Below, in pieces: positions 6,759 through 15,675 of a DNA stretch of 64,000 bases. The DNA lies in the NCBI RefSeq assembly GCF_009729075.1, contig NZ_VTGY01000014.1, positions 158,635 to 222,634 of the forward strand. The letters run 5' to 3'. The stretch comes from Mycolicibacterium sp. CBMA 226. GTDB lineage: Bacteria > Actinomycetota > Actinomycetes > Mycobacteriales > Mycobacteriaceae. Positions within the stretch are counted from its first letter, which is position 1, and every line of letters starts with the position of its first letter. The notes beneath the pieces were generated by a model. The model worked only from the letters and a program-made list of their open reading frames with translations, had not been told where the DNA came from and searched no databases. The position numbers and the translations under genes were made by a program.

Positions 6759-8648
6759 TCAGCTGAGATCGTCGCCGCTGGCCTGCTGCAGCAGGCTGCG
6801 CCGGTACTGCTCCATGGCGACGAGGTCACCGAACAACGCGTGGTACTCGGTGCTCTGCTCGACCGGTGACATGCGCTGCAGTTTCGACTTCAACTCGGCG
6901 ATCTCGCGGCCGACCCAGACCTCCTGCAGGCGGGCCAGCACGCTCGCGATGTACCGCGGCAGCTTGTCCTCTTCGACCTGGAAAGCCTCGACCGACAGCT
7001 CGTTGATGAGGCTCGCGGCCGTCGGGCCGGCCGCCCGGACCGCCTCGATCCAGTCCGCGCCGCCCAGGCCGGAGGCCGTGCCGCCGGCGGTGGTGATCGC
7101 CTGCCGGACCGCCGCATAGCCGGGGTGGGTGAAGCTGTCGACCGGCAGCCCGTCGAAAACCGGGCCCGCCATCGCCGGGTACTGCAGCGCCGACTTGAGC
7201 GCCTCACGCTGCGGCCACAACGTCGGGTCTTTCGGGTTCGGGCGTCCGACTGCCGCGGCCGGGGCCGCCGGCGCCGAGGGACGCCGGGCGTCGCGCTTCG
7301 ACGTCGCGGGTCCGGACTTCGCGGTCTCGCGCACGCGCGCGATCACCTGCGCCACATCGTCCCAACCGACCCAGCCGGCGAGCTGACGGGCGTACTCGTC
7401 ACGCAGCGTGGGGTCCTTGATCCGGGCCGTCAACGGCACACACCGCCGCAGCGCCGCGACGCGACCCTCGGCGCTGTCCAGGTCGTGCTCTTCGAGCGCG
7501 GTGCGAATCACGAACTCGAACAACGGTGTTCGGCGCGCCACCAGGTCCCGCAGGGCCCCGTCGCCCGCCTTGAGTCGCAGATCGCATGGATCCATGCCGT
7601 CGGAGGCCACGGCGACGAAGGACTGGCCGGTCAGATTCTGTTCGCCCTCAAAAGCTTTCACGGCGGCCGCGCGACCGGCAGCGTCGCCGTCGAACACGTA
7701 GATCAGCTCGCCGCGAAAGAAGTTGTCGTCCATCATCAGTCGCCGCAGCATCGACAGGTGCTCGTCGCCGAAGGCCGTGCCGCAGGACGCGACCGCGGTG
7801 GTCACGCCGGCAAGGTGCATGGCCATGACGTCGGTGTAACCCTCGACGACGACGGCCTGGTGTCCCTTGGCGATGTCACGCTTGGCCAGATCGAGACCGA
7901 ACAGGACGTGGGATTTCTTGTACAACACCGTTTCCGGCGTATTGACGTACTTGGCTTCCATGTGGTCGTCATCGAACAGGCGGCGCGCGCCGAACCCGAT
8001 CACCTCGCCCGTCGCACCCCGGATGGGCCAGAGCAGCCGTCGGTGGAACCGGTCCATCGGGCCGCGGCGGCCTTCCCGGGACAGGCCCGCGGCCTCCAGC
8101 TCCTTGAAGGTGAATCCCTTGCGCAGCAAGTGTTTTGTCAGGGTGTCCCAGCCCGATGGCGCGAACCCGCATCCGAAGCGCTTGGCCGCGTCGGCGTCGA
8201 AGTTCCGGTCGATCAGGTACTGCCGGGCGGCCGCGGCTTCCGCCGACTGCAGCGCTTCGGCGTAGAACTCCTGCGCGGCGGTGTTGGCGGCGAGCAGGCG
8301 GCTGCGGCTGCCTTTGTCCCGCTGCACATTGGTGGTCGACGACCCTTCGTAGCTGATGGTGTAGTTCAGCCGGTCGGCGAGCAGTTCCACGGCCTCGACG
8401 AAGGTGACGTGCTCGATCTTCTGCACGAACGCATAGACGTCGCCGCCCTCGGCGCAGCCGAAGCAGTGGAACAGGCCGTGGTTGGGCCGCACGTGGAACG
8501 ACGGCGACTTCTCGTCGTGGAACGGGCACAGGCCCTTGAGCGAGTCGGCGCCCGCGCGACGCAACTGCACATGCTCGCCGACGACGTCCTCGATGCGGGT
8601 GCGTTCACGAATGGCCGCGATATCGCGATCAGGAATCCGGCCGGCCAC
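6759..8648 (-). CDS. dnaG: DNA primase
   Basis: Makes RNA primers at the replication fork with the DnaB helicase. The 629-residue protein (M. tuberculosis DnaG is about 640) starts at GTG 8648 (VAGRIPDRDI). Visible are the N-terminal zinc-binding domain (about residues 38-70: CPFHDEKSPSFHVRPNHGLFHCFGC, i.e. C-x2-H-x17-C-x2-C), the TOPRIM catalytic core (about 250-350; VVEGYTDVMAM and the acidic VFDGDAAG), and a C-terminal helicase-binding region. The frame continues open upstream but that part overlaps dgt. It follows dgt by 25 bp on the same strand, so the two are likely co-transcribed, as in M. tuberculosis. Confidence 0.97.
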   Translation of the reverse strand: MAGRIPDRDIAAIRERTRIEDVVGEHVQLRRAGADSLKGLCPFHDEKSPSFHVRPNHGLFHCFGCAEGGDVYAFVQKIEHVTFVEAVELLADRLNYTISYEGSSTTNVQRDKGSRSRLLAANTAAQEFYAEALQSAEAAAARQYLIDRNFDADAAKRFGCGFAPSGWDTLTKHLLRKGFTFKELEAAGLSREGRRGPMDRFHRRLLWPIRGATGEVIGFGARRLFDDDHMEAKYVNTPETVLYKKSHVLFGLDLAKRDIAKGHQAVVVEGYTDVMAMHLAGVTTAVASCGTAFGDEHLSMLRRLMMDDNFFRGELIYVFDGDAAGRAAAVKAFEGEQNLTGQSFVAVASDGMDPCDLRLKAGDGALRDLVARRTPLFEFVIRTALEEHDLDSAEGRVAALRRCVPLTARIKDPTLRDEYARQLAGWVGWDDVAQVIARVRETAKSGPATSKRDARRPSAPAAPAAAVGRPNPKDPTLWPQREALKSALQYPAMAGPVFDGLPVDSFTHPGYAAVRQAITTAGGTASGLGGADWIEAVRAAGPTAASLINELSVEAFQVEEDKLPRYIASVLARLQEVWVGREIAELKSKLQRMSPVEQSTEYHALFGDLVAMEQYRRSLLQQASGDDLS

Positions 8649-8673
8649 GCGCCCAGTGTAGGCGGAGCTGGAT

Positions 8674-9942
8674 TCAGTCCAGCGGCCGCGGCGAGCGCGC
8701 CTCGTGGACGCGCTCCAGCCGGGTCTCGGTGTACGACGCGATCTGGTCGACGACCACCCGCAGCCGGGCGCCGTCGTCGTCCGCGAGCGCGAACTCGGCG
8801 GCGAACTGCGGGTCCAGGCTCGCCGGCGCCTGGCCCCACAGCGACAGGGCCACCTCGCGCACCATGGTGCGCTGGTCGGCCTGAATCTGCAGGTGCTGGT
8901 GGTCGGACATGATGAACTGCAGGGCCAGCATCTTGAGCACCGCCACCTCGGCGCGCACCAGGTCCGGCACGGCGAGCTCGGCTTCGAAACGACGCATGGT
9001 CGCGCGCCCCGCTTGCGTCTTGGTCTCGGTGACCGCGGCGTTGGCGAACCGGCCGACCAGCTCACTGGTGAGCCGCTTGAGCGCCACCGACGTCGCGACG
9101 GAACCGTCATACTTGCCGACGGCGGTCACCACCGGCAGCTGCGACAACCGCGCCGCCGCCGCCAGCATGTCGTCGTGCGTCACGGTCGGATGGGACCGCG
9201 CGCCCAGACGGGCCAGCGTGTCGGCGGCGTCGGCGTCGGCGAGGACGCGCAGGTCGATACGGCCGGAGATGATGCCGTCCTCGACATCGTGCACGGAGTA
9301 CGCGACATCGTCGGCCCAGTCCATGACCTGGGCTTCCAGGCACAGCCGCTCGGCCGGAGCACCCTCGCGGACCCAGGCCGCAGCGGCCGCGTCGTCGTCG
9401 TAGAAACCGAACTTGACGCGGTCCTCGCGGAACCACGGATACTTGATCACCGCGTCCAGCGCGGCCCGGGTCAGGTTGAGCCCGGCCGAACGTCCTTCAC
9501 CGTCAAGCATTTTCGGTTCGAGCCGGGTCAGGATTCGGAAGTTCTGCGCGTTGCCCTCGAACCCGCCGAACGGTTTGGCGATCTCGTCGAGCGCGCGTTC
9601 ACCGTTGTGTCCGTAGGGCGGGTGCCCGATGTCGTGGGCCAGACCGGCGAGGTCCACCAGGTCGGGGTCACAGCCGAGCCCCACGGCCATGTGGCGCCCG
9701 ATCTGGGCCACCTCGAGCGAATGGGTCAGCCGGGTCCGGGGCGTCTCGCCCTGCCGGGGCCCGACCACCTGCGTCTTGTCGGCGAGTCGGCGGAGCGCGG
9801 CGCTGTGCAGCACGCGGGCCCGGTCCCGCGCGAAATCGGTGCGGTGACCGGCATCGGTACCGGGCAGCGTGGCGCTCTTCACGCCCTCCCCGACCAGCCG
9901 CTGCCGGTCGAAGTCGCTGTACCCGTCGCTTGCAATGCCCAC
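8674..9942 (-). CDS. dgt: Deoxyguanosinetriphosphate triphosphohydrolase-like protein
   Basis: HD-superfamily dNTP triphosphohydrolase that splits dNTP to deoxynucleoside and triphosphate, controlling nucleotide pools. GTG 9942 gives 422 residues ([17 protein letters not shown]), close to the ~430 of the M. tuberculosis protein. The HD metal site is clear: RLTHSLEV, then [15 protein letters not shown], and a later D in [11 protein letters not shown]. The upstream open frame to 10236 has no homologous sequence and is not included. It precedes dnaG on the same strand. Confidence 0.93.
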   Translation of the reverse strand: MGIASDGYSDFDRQRLVGEGVKSATLPGTDAGHRTDFARDRARVLHSAALRRLADKTQVVGPRQGETPRTRLTHSLEVAQIGRHMAVGLGCDPDLVDLAGLAHDIGHPPYGHNGERALDEIAKPFGGFEGNAQNFRILTRLEPKMLDGEGRSAGLNLTRAALDAVIKYPWFREDRVKFGFYDDDAAAAAWVREGAPAERLCLEAQVMDWADDVAYSVHDVEDGIISGRIDLRVLADADAADTLARLGARSHPTVTHDDMLAAAARLSQLPVVTAVGKYDGSVATSVALKRLTSELVGRFANAAVTETKTQAGRATMRRFEAELAVPDLVRAEVAVLKMLALQFIMSDHQHLQIQADQRTMVREVALSLWGQAPASLDPQFAAEFALADDDGARLRVVVDQIASYTETRLERVHEARSPRPLD

Positions 9943-9980
9943 GGCCGAAGTCTGCCAGTCCGGGCGCACCCGATTACCAC

Positions 9981-10124
9981 ACACCCTGCTACTACGCCCT
10001 GTTGGTTCCCAAGGCCGCGACGGGCGACGCGGACGTCGACAAGTTGCGCCACGACGTCGTCGAACCGAGGCTGCACGGTGCGGGGTCCGGCGGCGGCTCC
10101 TCGGGCGGTGGCGGACGGTTCTAG
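9981..10124 (+). pseudogene. Possible 3' remnant of a TPM-domain protein gene
   Basis: The plus-strand frame ends with a Gly/Ser-rich tail, [12 protein letters not shown], followed by TAG. Such a tail is the usual C-terminus of TPM-domain (DUF477) membrane proteins, and the M. tuberculosis gene Rv2345, of that type, sits in just this place, divergent from dgt. The visible ~46 residues ([19 protein letters not shown] ...) have no start codon with a ribosome binding site. I infer a decayed gene end; the stretch 9943-10120 otherwise holds only the dgt promoter region. Confidence 0.3.
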
Positions 10125-10960
10125 CCCCGGGCCGCGGCGAGGCGGGCCCGTTCCCGCATCGAAGCGACCACTCCGCCGTCGTTGAGGATGTCGGTGCCGG
10201 TGAGATACCCGGCTTTGTCGCCGGCGCAGAACGCAAAGAGCTCGGCCATCTCCTCGGCCTTGCCCCAGCGCGGGACCGCGGCGTTCATCACCATCGCACC
10301 GGCGCCGGCGTCGGCCTCGAGCAGCCCCATTTCGGTGTCGACGGAACCCGGCGACACCGACACGATGCGCAATCCCTTGGCGTTGAACCGCTCGGCCTGC
10401 GAACTGCTGTACCACTTGACGAAATTCTTGCTCACCCCGTAGGCCATGCCCGAGCGCAGTTCCTCGGGCGCGAACGCACAGGCCGCCAGCATCTCCGCTA
10501 GAAACGTGTCCTCGTCCATGAGGGCCAACGGGAATTTCGCCGTCGGGACGATCTCGTCGGGCAGCAGGTGGGCCGCCATCGACGCCACGTTGACGATCGC
10601 CGCGCCTTCGTTCGCGACGCGGTAGAAGGCTTCGTTGACATTCACGGTGCCGATCGCGTTGGTGCGCGCCACGTAATCGGGCGTACCCATACTCGGGCTG
10701 ACGCCCGCGGCATGGATCACCGACACGAGGGGGCCGAGACCCGTTGCGGTCGTGAACAATTGATCCACCGCGGCCCGGTCGGTGACATCGGCATTGACGG
10801 CAGTGGCGGCGATGCCCAGGTCGGCCAGTTCGGCCACCGCCGCATCGAGACGGTCCAGCCGGACGTCGGCCAGCACCACCGAATGGTCCCGCCCGACGAC
10901 CTTGGCCGTAGCGACACCCATTCCGCCGGCACCGCCGGTGATCACCGAAACCCGCGTCAT
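10121..10960 (-). CDS. Short-chain dehydrogenase/reductase (SDR)
   Basis: A 279-residue classical SDR. The dinucleotide-binding motif TGGAGGMG is at about residues 8-15, NxAA-type motif HAAG at ~85, the active-site YGVSK (Tyr-x-x-x-Lys) at ~170, and [10 protein letters not shown] after strand 6. It is expected to be a soluble NAD(P)(H)-dependent oxidoreductase; the substrate is not evident. I use ATG 10960; an upstream TTG at 10987 and a GTG at 10969 are possible starts, and none has a strong ribosome binding site. Its 3' end overlaps the end of the TPM-like remnant by 4 bp. No operon partner. Confidence 0.85.
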   Translation of the reverse strand: MTRVSVITGGAGGMGVATAKVVGRDHSVVLADVRLDRLDAAVAELADLGIAATAVNADVTDRAAVDQLFTTATGLGPLVSVIHAAGVSPSMGTPDYVARTNAIGTVNVNEAFYRVANEGAAIVNVASMAAHLLPDEIVPTAKFPLALMDEDTFLAEMLAACAFAPEELRSGMAYGVSKNFVKWYSSSQAERFNAKGLRIVSVSPGSVDTEMGLLEADAGAGAMVMNAAVPRWGKAEEMAELFAFCAGDKAGYLTGTDILNDGGVVASMRERARLAAARG

Positions 10961-11017
10961 ACCGGTCACGCTATACCGAAAGCCCAACGGGATAGACGAC
11001 GGGTGCTGACAAACCGC

Positions 11018-11524
11018 TCAGCAATCCGCGCCGCGCGCCGTGAGCTCGTCATAGCGGCTGCCGATCTCGCGGATACGCGCCGCGATGGCGTCCATGTCGG
11101 CATTGGACCGGTGGATGATCGCAGCGATCTCCGCCGTCCCGTTGGCCACCACAGGCAGCAGCCCCCGGACGCCCGCCGCGGTCGGCGGCGCACTTGCGGC
11201 CGCATCGATCACCCACTGTTTGACGGAGTCGAGATCACGTCGGCCGGCCGTCACCACAGCCGCCGATCGGTCGATCTCGGCCCCGAGGCGCCGGTCGAGT
11301 TCGGCCAGCCTGCCGATGGTCCCGGCATGCGCGCGATTGCGGTCGTCGTACGCCTCGGCCGCCGTGCCCGTCCACTCTCCTCCGGGCGCCGCCGACAGGA
11401 CCGTGCTGCGCAGATCCTGGAACTTGGCACTCATGTCGAACGCGGAACCGCCAACCGGTGTGCCGGACCCGAACGCCGCCCGCGCGTCGTCCCACGTCGA
11501 AAGAAATGCGCCGAGAACCCCCAC
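11018..11524 (-). CDS. EspA/EspE-like N-terminal domain protein (type VII secretion-associated)
   Basis: The 168-residue protein has the WXG-type helical hairpin of ESX substrates: GGEWTGTAAEAYDDRNRAHAGTIGRLAELDRRL around residues 48-80. EspA and EspE share the pattern W-x-G-x-A-A-x-x-Y-x-x-x-N-r-x-H ... L-x-x-L-D-r. The remaining residues are helical, without the long low-complexity tail of full EspA/EspE. It may be a secreted partner or substrate of an ESX system; no EspC-like partner adjoins it. In M. tuberculosis the corresponding stretch downstream of glyS holds other ESX and PPE genes, so this is a variable locus. Start ATG at 11524; the glyS terminator lies upstream. Confidence 0.7.
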   Translation of the reverse strand: MGVLGAFLSTWDDARAAFGSGTPVGGSAFDMSAKFQDLRSTVLSAAPGGEWTGTAAEAYDDRNRAHAGTIGRLAELDRRLGAEIDRSAAVVTAGRRDLDSVKQWVIDAAASAPPTAAGVRGLLPVVANGTAEIAAIIHRSNADMDAIAARIREIGSRYDELTARGADC

Positions 11525-11613
11525 GCCGCCCCCTTCAATACCCCGTTGCCCTATGGCTCACAAGCCTATTCGAGCCAGCGGTGGGTTCCCGGCGGCAATT
11601 TTTCACTCGCGAA

Positions 11614-11663
11614 CAGACGTGAAAACCCCCAAATCTAGACCGATTTGGGGGTTTTCACGTCTG
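11614..11663. terminator. 22-bp perfect palindromic terminator after glyS
   Basis: Arms 11614-11635 and 11642-11663 pair perfectly over 22 bp around a 6-nt loop, with GGGGG followed by TTTT inside the stem on either strand. It lies 14 bp past the glyS stop and 90 bp upstream of the EspA-like gene, so it should end glyS transcription and insulate the next gene. Confidence 0.8.
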
Positions 11664-11677
11664 CTCGGCAGTGGAAG

Positions 11678-13078
11678 TCAGCAGCCCTTGAGGCGCACCG
11701 CGAGGTAGTCGCTGACGGCATCGATGGCGACGCGCTCCTGCGTCATGGCGTCGCGCTCGCGGATGGTCACGGCATGGTCCTCGAGCGAATCGAAGTCGAC
11801 CGTGATGCAGTACGGCGTACCGATCTCGTCCTGGCGACGGTAGCGGCGGCCGATGGCGCCGGCGTCGTCGAACTCGACGTTCCAGTTCTTGCGCAGCTCG
11901 GCGGCCAGGTCGCGGGCCTTCGGCGACAGGTCGGCGTTGCGCGACAGCGGCAGCACCGCGGCCTTGACCGGCGCGAGGCGCGGATCGAGCTTGAGCACCG
12001 TGCGCTTGTCGACGCCGCCCTTGGCGTTGGGCGCCTCGTCCTCGTGGTACGAGTCGACCAGGAACGCCATCAGCGAGCGGGTCAGGCCGGCTGCGGGCTC
12101 GATGACGTACGGCACGTAGCGGGTGTCGGTGGCCTGGTCGTAGAACGACAGGTCGACTCCCGAGTGCTCGCCGTGCGTGCTCAGGTCGAAGTTGGTGCGG
12201 TTGGCGATGCCCTCGAGCTCACCCCACGGGTTGCCGGCGAAGCCGAACTTGTACTCGATGTCGGTGGTGCCGGCGCTGTAGTGCGACAGCTTCTCCAGCG
12301 GGTGTTCGTACAGCCGCAGGTTCCCCGGGTTGATGCCCAGGTCGACGTACCACTGGAAGCGGGTCTCGATCCAGTACTTGTGCCACTCGGGCGCGGTCGA
12401 GGGCTCGACGAAGAACTCCATCTCCATCTGCTCGAACTCGCGGGTGCGGAAGATGAAGTTGCCCGGCGTGATCTCGTTGCGGAAGCTCTTGCCGATCTGG
12501 CCGATGCCGAACGGCGGCTTCTTGCGCGCGGTCGTCACCACGTTGGCGAAGTTCACGAAGATGCCCTGCGCCGTCTCCGGACGCAGGTAGTGCATGCCTT
12601 CCTCGGACTCGATGGGGCCGAGGAAGGTCTTGAGCATCATGTTGAAGTCACGCGGCTCTGTCCACTGCCCCTTGGTGCCGCAGTCCGGGCAGACGATCTC
12701 GTCCATAGAAACAGAGTCGGGATCGACCGGAGCCCCATCTTTGGACGCCTTCTTCAGGGCGTACGCCTCCTGCATGTGGTCCTGCCGGTGCCGCTTGTGG
12801 CAGTTCAGGCATTCGACCAGCGGGTCGTTGAACACCGCGACGTGACCCGAGGCCACCCACACCTGACGCGGCAGGATGATCGCGCTGTCCAGGCCGACGA
12901 CGTCGTCACGGGAGGTGACGACGGACTTCCACCACTGGCGCTTGATGTTCTCCTTGAGCTCGACGCCCAATGGTCCGTAGTCCCACGCCGACTTGGTACC
13001 GCCGTAGATTTCTCCCGACTGGAAGACGAGGCCCCGGCGTTTGGCCAGGTTGGCAACGGTGTCGATGATGGACGCCAC
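11678..13078 (-). CDS. glyS: Glycyl-tRNA synthetase
   Basis: Charges tRNA-Gly. The 466-residue product is the single-chain, eukaryote-like class II glycyl-tRNA synthetase (M. tuberculosis protein 463). It begins [27 protein letters not shown]; the class II core is visible as [12 protein letters not shown], the motif 2 region [25 protein letters not shown], and motif 3-like [13 protein letters not shown] CxxC pair (CLNC) and CPDC suggest a zinc site near residues 90-150. Divergent from smtB, with a 149-bp intergenic region that carries the zinc operators. Confidence 0.97.
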   Translation of the reverse strand: MASIIDTVANLAKRRGLVFQSGEIYGGTKSAWDYGPLGVELKENIKRQWWKSVVTSRDDVVGLDSAIILPRQVWVASGHVAVFNDPLVECLNCHKRHRQDHMQEAYALKKASKDGAPVDPDSVSMDEIVCPDCGTKGQWTEPRDFNMMLKTFLGPIESEEGMHYLRPETAQGIFVNFANVVTTARKKPPFGIGQIGKSFRNEITPGNFIFRTREFEQMEMEFFVEPSTAPEWHKYWIETRFQWYVDLGINPGNLRLYEHPLEKLSHYSAGTTDIEYKFGFAGNPWGELEGIANRTNFDLSTHGEHSGVDLSFYDQATDTRYVPYVIEPAAGLTRSLMAFLVDSYHEDEAPNAKGGVDKRTVLKLDPRLAPVKAAVLPLSRNADLSPKARDLAAELRKNWNVEFDDAGAIGRRYRRQDEIGTPYCITVDFDSLEDHAVTIRERDAMTQERVAIDAVSDYLAVRLKGC

Positions 13079-13165
13079 GATGTTCGAGCACTCCTGTGTC
13101 AGGTCGGATGCAACCTGTCCAGACTAAAGGCCCCACTCACCGGCGAATGTCGCACCCACCTTTGA

Positions 13166-13183
13166 CATGCGTATGCACGCATG
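13166..13183. promoter_or_regulatory. SmtB-type operator
   Basis: CATGCGT-ATGC-ACGCATG has perfect 7-bp arms. Zinc-sensing ArsR/SmtB repressors bind similar 12-2-12 palindromes, and this one lies 45 bp upstream of smtB, in keeping with the zinc autoregulation known for the M. tuberculosis Rv2358-zur operon. Confidence 0.6.
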
Positions 13184-13192
13184 GAAAGCTAA

Positions 13193-13210
13193 ATGAAAAC
13201 TATTTCCAAT
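13193..13210. promoter_or_regulatory. Zur-like imperfect palindrome
   Basis: ATGAAAACTATTTCCAAT resembles Fur/Zur boxes (TGAAAA...TTTTCA) with one arm degenerate. It is 18 bp before the smtB start. A second imperfect operator or a chance AT-rich match are both possible. Confidence 0.35.
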
Positions 13211-13227
13211 AGCTGGGAGTTACCGGG

Positions 13228-13584
13228 GTGCCACCCACCACCACGCATGACGAGCTCGACCACCAGCACAGCGGTGCGCCGTTTCCGTCGTCCCCCTCGC
13301 GGGAGACGCTCGATGCCGCCGGCGATCTGCTGCGCGCCCTGGCCGCCCCCATCCGCATCGCGATCGTGCTGCAACTGCGCGAGTCCAAGCGCTGCGTGCA
13401 CGAACTCGTCGACGCCCTGGGTGTGCCGCAGCCGCTGGTCAGCCAGCACCTGCGCATCCTCAAGTCGGCCGGGGTCGTCGCCGGTGAGCGCGTCGGCCGC
13501 GAGGTGATGTACCGCCTCGTCGACCATCACCTCGCGCACATCGTCGTCGACGCCATCGCCCACGCCGAGGAGGAGCGGCAGTGA
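13228..13584 (+). CDS. smtB: Zinc-responsive ArsR/SmtB-family repressor
   Basis: A 118-residue ArsR-family protein. The winged helix (about residues 30-95) includes KRCVHELVDALGVPQPLVSQHLRILKSAGVV, and the C-terminal alpha-5 helix keeps a metal-site pattern of Asp/His residues (DHHLAHIVVDAIAHAEEE), as in zinc-sensing SmtB. GTG 13228 follows GGGAG. The stop overlaps the start of zur by 4 bp (GTGA), so the pair is translationally coupled. Known for this pair: SmtB releases DNA when zinc is high, allowing Zur to be made. The operator at 13166-13183 sits upstream. Confidence 0.9.
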   Translation: MPPTTTHDELDHQHSGAPFPSSPSRETLDAAGDLLRALAAPIRIAIVLQLRESKRCVHELVDALGVPQPLVSQHLRILKSAGVVAGERVGREVMYRLVDHHLAHIVVDAIAHAEEERQ

Positions 13585-13988
13585 GCGCACCCACCCGGTC
13601 CACCAAACAGCGCACCGCGATCGCCGCACTGCTGACCAATGTCGAAGAATTCCGGTCCGCGCAGGAGTTGCACGACGAACTACGCCGCCGCGGCGAAGGT
13701 ATCGGACTGACGACCGTCTACCGCACCCTGCAGTCGATGGCCGCAGCGGGACAGGTCGACAGCCTCCGCAACGACAACGGCGAAGCGCTGTATCGGCGCT
13801 GCTCGCAGGTCCATCATCACCATCACCTGGTGTGCCGGCAATGCGGCGCGACGGTCGAGGTGGCCGGTACCGAGGTCGAGTCCTGGGCCACGGAAACCGC
13901 TGCAGCCCATGGTTTTTCGGACGTCAGCCACACCATCGAAATCTTCGGGGTGTGCGCGGCCTGCACCGCATCCGCGCCGGTCAGCTGA
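13581..13988 (+). CDS. zur: Zinc uptake regulator Zur (FurB)
   Basis: A 135-residue Fur-family repressor of zinc uptake genes. The N-terminal winged helix includes AQELHDELRRRGEGIGLTTVYRTLQSMAAAGQVDSL; the metal region shows HHHHHLVCRQCG and a second pair CAAC near the end, the two C-x2-C structural zinc sites of Zur. It is translationally coupled to smtB and its 3' end overlaps the convergent Nudix gene by 8 bp. It is shorter at the C-terminus than many Fur proteins but complete for this subgroup. Confidence 0.93.
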   Translation: MSAPTRSTKQRTAIAALLTNVEEFRSAQELHDELRRRGEGIGLTTVYRTLQSMAAAGQVDSLRNDNGEALYRRCSQVHHHHHLVCRQCGATVEVAGTEVESWATETAAAHGFSDVSHTIEIFGVCAACTASAPVS

Positions 13989-14370
13989 TCCTGGCGAACT
14001 GCAGCACGGTGTCGCGGGTCAGCGGCGCCAACTCGATGTCGCCCGGCGCCTGCGGATCAATCCAGGCCATCTCCTCGATCTCGGCGGCGATCTGCGGCTC
14101 GCCGTCGAGACCGACGAGGAACAGGTCAGCCGCGACACTGTGACCGGGTTCGTTGGCCGCAATCGCGGTGTGGTGACCCAACTCCTGCACGTCGGTGACC
14201 CCGACCCCGAGTTCCTCCCGGACCTCGCGGCTCAGCGCATCGACCGGCGACTCCCCTGGCTCGAGCTTGCCGCCGGGCTGCATGAACGCCGTCGTCCCAC
14301 GTTTACGAACCACCAGGAGCCGCCCGTGGTCGTCGACCACCACCGCGGCGACGATCCGGATGACAGTCAC
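13981..14370 (-). CDS. Nudix hydrolase (MutT-like)
   Basis: A 129-residue protein with a full Nudix box GGKLEPGESPVDALSREVREELGV (G-x5-E-x7-REUXEEXGU), residues ~33-56, which binds Mg2+ and cleaves nucleoside diphosphate-linked substrates. Such small single-domain enzymes often sanitise oxidised dNTPs or hydrolyse other pyrophosphates; the substrate cannot be told from sequence. It ends inside the convergent zur gene and is 7 bp downstream of the conserved hypothetical gene, so it may be the last gene of the recO-uppS run. Confidence 0.88.
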   Translation of the reverse strand: MTVIRIVAAVVVDDHGRLLVVRKRGTTAFMQPGGKLEPGESPVDALSREVREELGVGVTDVQELGHHTAIAANEPGHSVAADLFLVGLDGEPQIAAEIEEMAWIDPQAPGDIELAPLTRDTVLQFARIS

Positions 14371-14377
14371 TTCGGTC

Positions 14378-14791
14378 TCACCGGGTCAGGTCGGCCCGTA
14401 CGTCGACACCGGTCGACAGCACCAGCATGACCAATGTGGAGAGCGCGTCGTCACTGAGTCCGGCGGCCGGGAAGTTGTAGCGCAGCATCACGTCGCCGAC
14501 CTTCTTCGCGCCGTTGCTCCGCGGATCGCCGGCGCGCTCGACGAGCACCACCGAGCCGAGCATGGTGCGACCCGCGTGATCGGCCACGCGGTCGCGAAGC
14601 TTGTTGTCCAGCCGGATATCCCACGCCAACGGCTGGGTCAGCGAGATCAGATCCAGTCCCTCGCCGATGTTCACCACCCGCAGCGACGCGACCGTGCCAT
14701 CGTGCGACACGGTCAGGGCGCCGTCGTTCTCTTCGACGATGGTCACCGAGTCTGCAAGCACAGAAGCCAACCGCTGCAACAAGTTCGACAT
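14378..14791 (-). CDS. Conserved hypothetical protein (Rv2360c type)
   Basis: A 137-residue soluble protein starting [12 protein letters not shown] at ATG 14791, whose first base is shared with the uppS stop (TGATG), so it is translationally coupled to uppS. It has alternating strands and helices (DGALTVSHDGTVASLRVVNIGEGLDLISLTQPLAWDI) and no catalytic motif that I recognise; the fold might be YbjN/type III chaperone-like. The placement after uppS agrees with M. tuberculosis. Function unknown. Confidence 0.8.
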   Translation of the reverse strand: MSNLLQRLASVLADSVTIVEENDGALTVSHDGTVASLRVVNIGEGLDLISLTQPLAWDIRLDNKLRDRVADHAGRTMLGSVVLVERAGDPRSNGAKKVGDVMLRYNFPAAGLSDDALSTLVMLVLSTGVDVRADLTR

Positions 14792-15675
14792 CAGGCCCTC
14801 CCGAACCTTCGGTTCCGGTTGACGTATTCCTCGCACGCGGCCCACAGGTCGCGCCGGTCGTAATCCGGCCAGAGTTTGTCCTGGAAGACGTACTCGGCAT
14901 ACGCCGCCTGCCACAGCATGAAGTTGCTGGCGCGCTGCTCGCCCGAGGTGCGGATGAACAGATCGACATCAGGAATGTCGGGGCGGTGCAGGTGCTTGGC
15001 GAACGACGCCTCGGAGATACGGTTCGGGTTGATCTTGCCCGCGGCGGCCTGCTCGGCGAGTTCACGTGCCGCTTCGACGATCTCGGTGCGGCCGCCGTAG
15101 TTCACGCAGTAGTTGACGGTGATGACGTCGTTGCCGACCGTCATCTGCTCGGCGATGTCGAACTCTTTGATGACGCTGCTCCACATGCGCGGCCGCGACC
15201 CGACCCAGCGCATGTTGACGCCCATCGCGTTCAGGTTCTCCCGGCGCCGGCGCACCACCTCACGGTTGAAGCCCATCAGGAACCGCACCTCTTCAGTGCT
15301 GCGCTTCCAGTTCTCGGTGGAGAACGCGTACACCGACAGGTGCTTGATGCCCAGCTCGATGGCTCCGCAGGTGATGTCGATCAGCACCGCCTCGCCCATC
15401 TTGTGGCCCTCGGTACGTCCGAGCCCGCGCTGGGTGGCCCACCGGCCGTTGCCATCCATGACGACGGCGACGTGGCCCGGCACCTGGTCGGCGGGAATCT
15501 GTGGGGCCACGGCCTTGGACGGGTGCTGCGGCGGCCGGGCGAAGCGGCCGTTGGAGTTCGGCGGGAGCTCCGGAAAGACGACCGGCCAGGTCGAAACGTC
15601 CGGGAAAACCGGATAGTCGTCAGGCGCCTGCGGCAGCTGCGGATAGCTGGTCTTGCGCGCCCGGTTGAGTGCCAT
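14791..15675 (-). CDS. uppS: Decaprenyl diphosphate synthase (cis-prenyltransferase)
   Basis: Makes the long-chain polyprenyl diphosphate lipid carrier for peptidoglycan, arabinogalactan and lipoarabinomannan synthesis. The 294-residue sequence has the cis-prenyltransferase signature [26 protein letters not shown] (catalytic Asp at ~72), FSTENWKR, and the C-terminal [23 protein letters not shown]. The ~65-residue N-terminal Pro-rich extension ([20 protein letters not shown]) is shared with M. tuberculosis Rv2361c, which supports the start at 15675 despite a 56-bp overlap with recO. Confidence 0.96.
   Translation of the reverse strand: MALNRARKTSYPQLPQAPDDYPVFPDVSTWPVVFPELPPNSNGRFARPPQHPSKAVAPQIPADQVPGHVAVVMDGNGRWATQRGLGRTEGHKMGEAVLIDITCGAIELGIKHLSVYAFSTENWKRSTEEVRFLMGFNREVVRRRRENLNAMGVNMRWVGSRPRMWSSVIKEFDIAEQMTVGNDVITVNYCVNYGGRTEIVEAARELAEQAAAGKINPNRISEASFAKHLHRPDIPDVDLFIRTSGEQRASNFMLWQAAYAEYVFQDKLWPDYDRRDLWAACEEYVNRNRRFGRA

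Noticed and set aside
7125..8912. 595-codon plus-strand frame opposite dnaG
   Set aside because: Shadow of dnaG without recognisable domain.
11645..13165. 506-codon plus-strand frame opposite glyS
   Set aside because: Shadow frame; glyS motifs are unambiguous and the plus frame reads through the glyS terminator.
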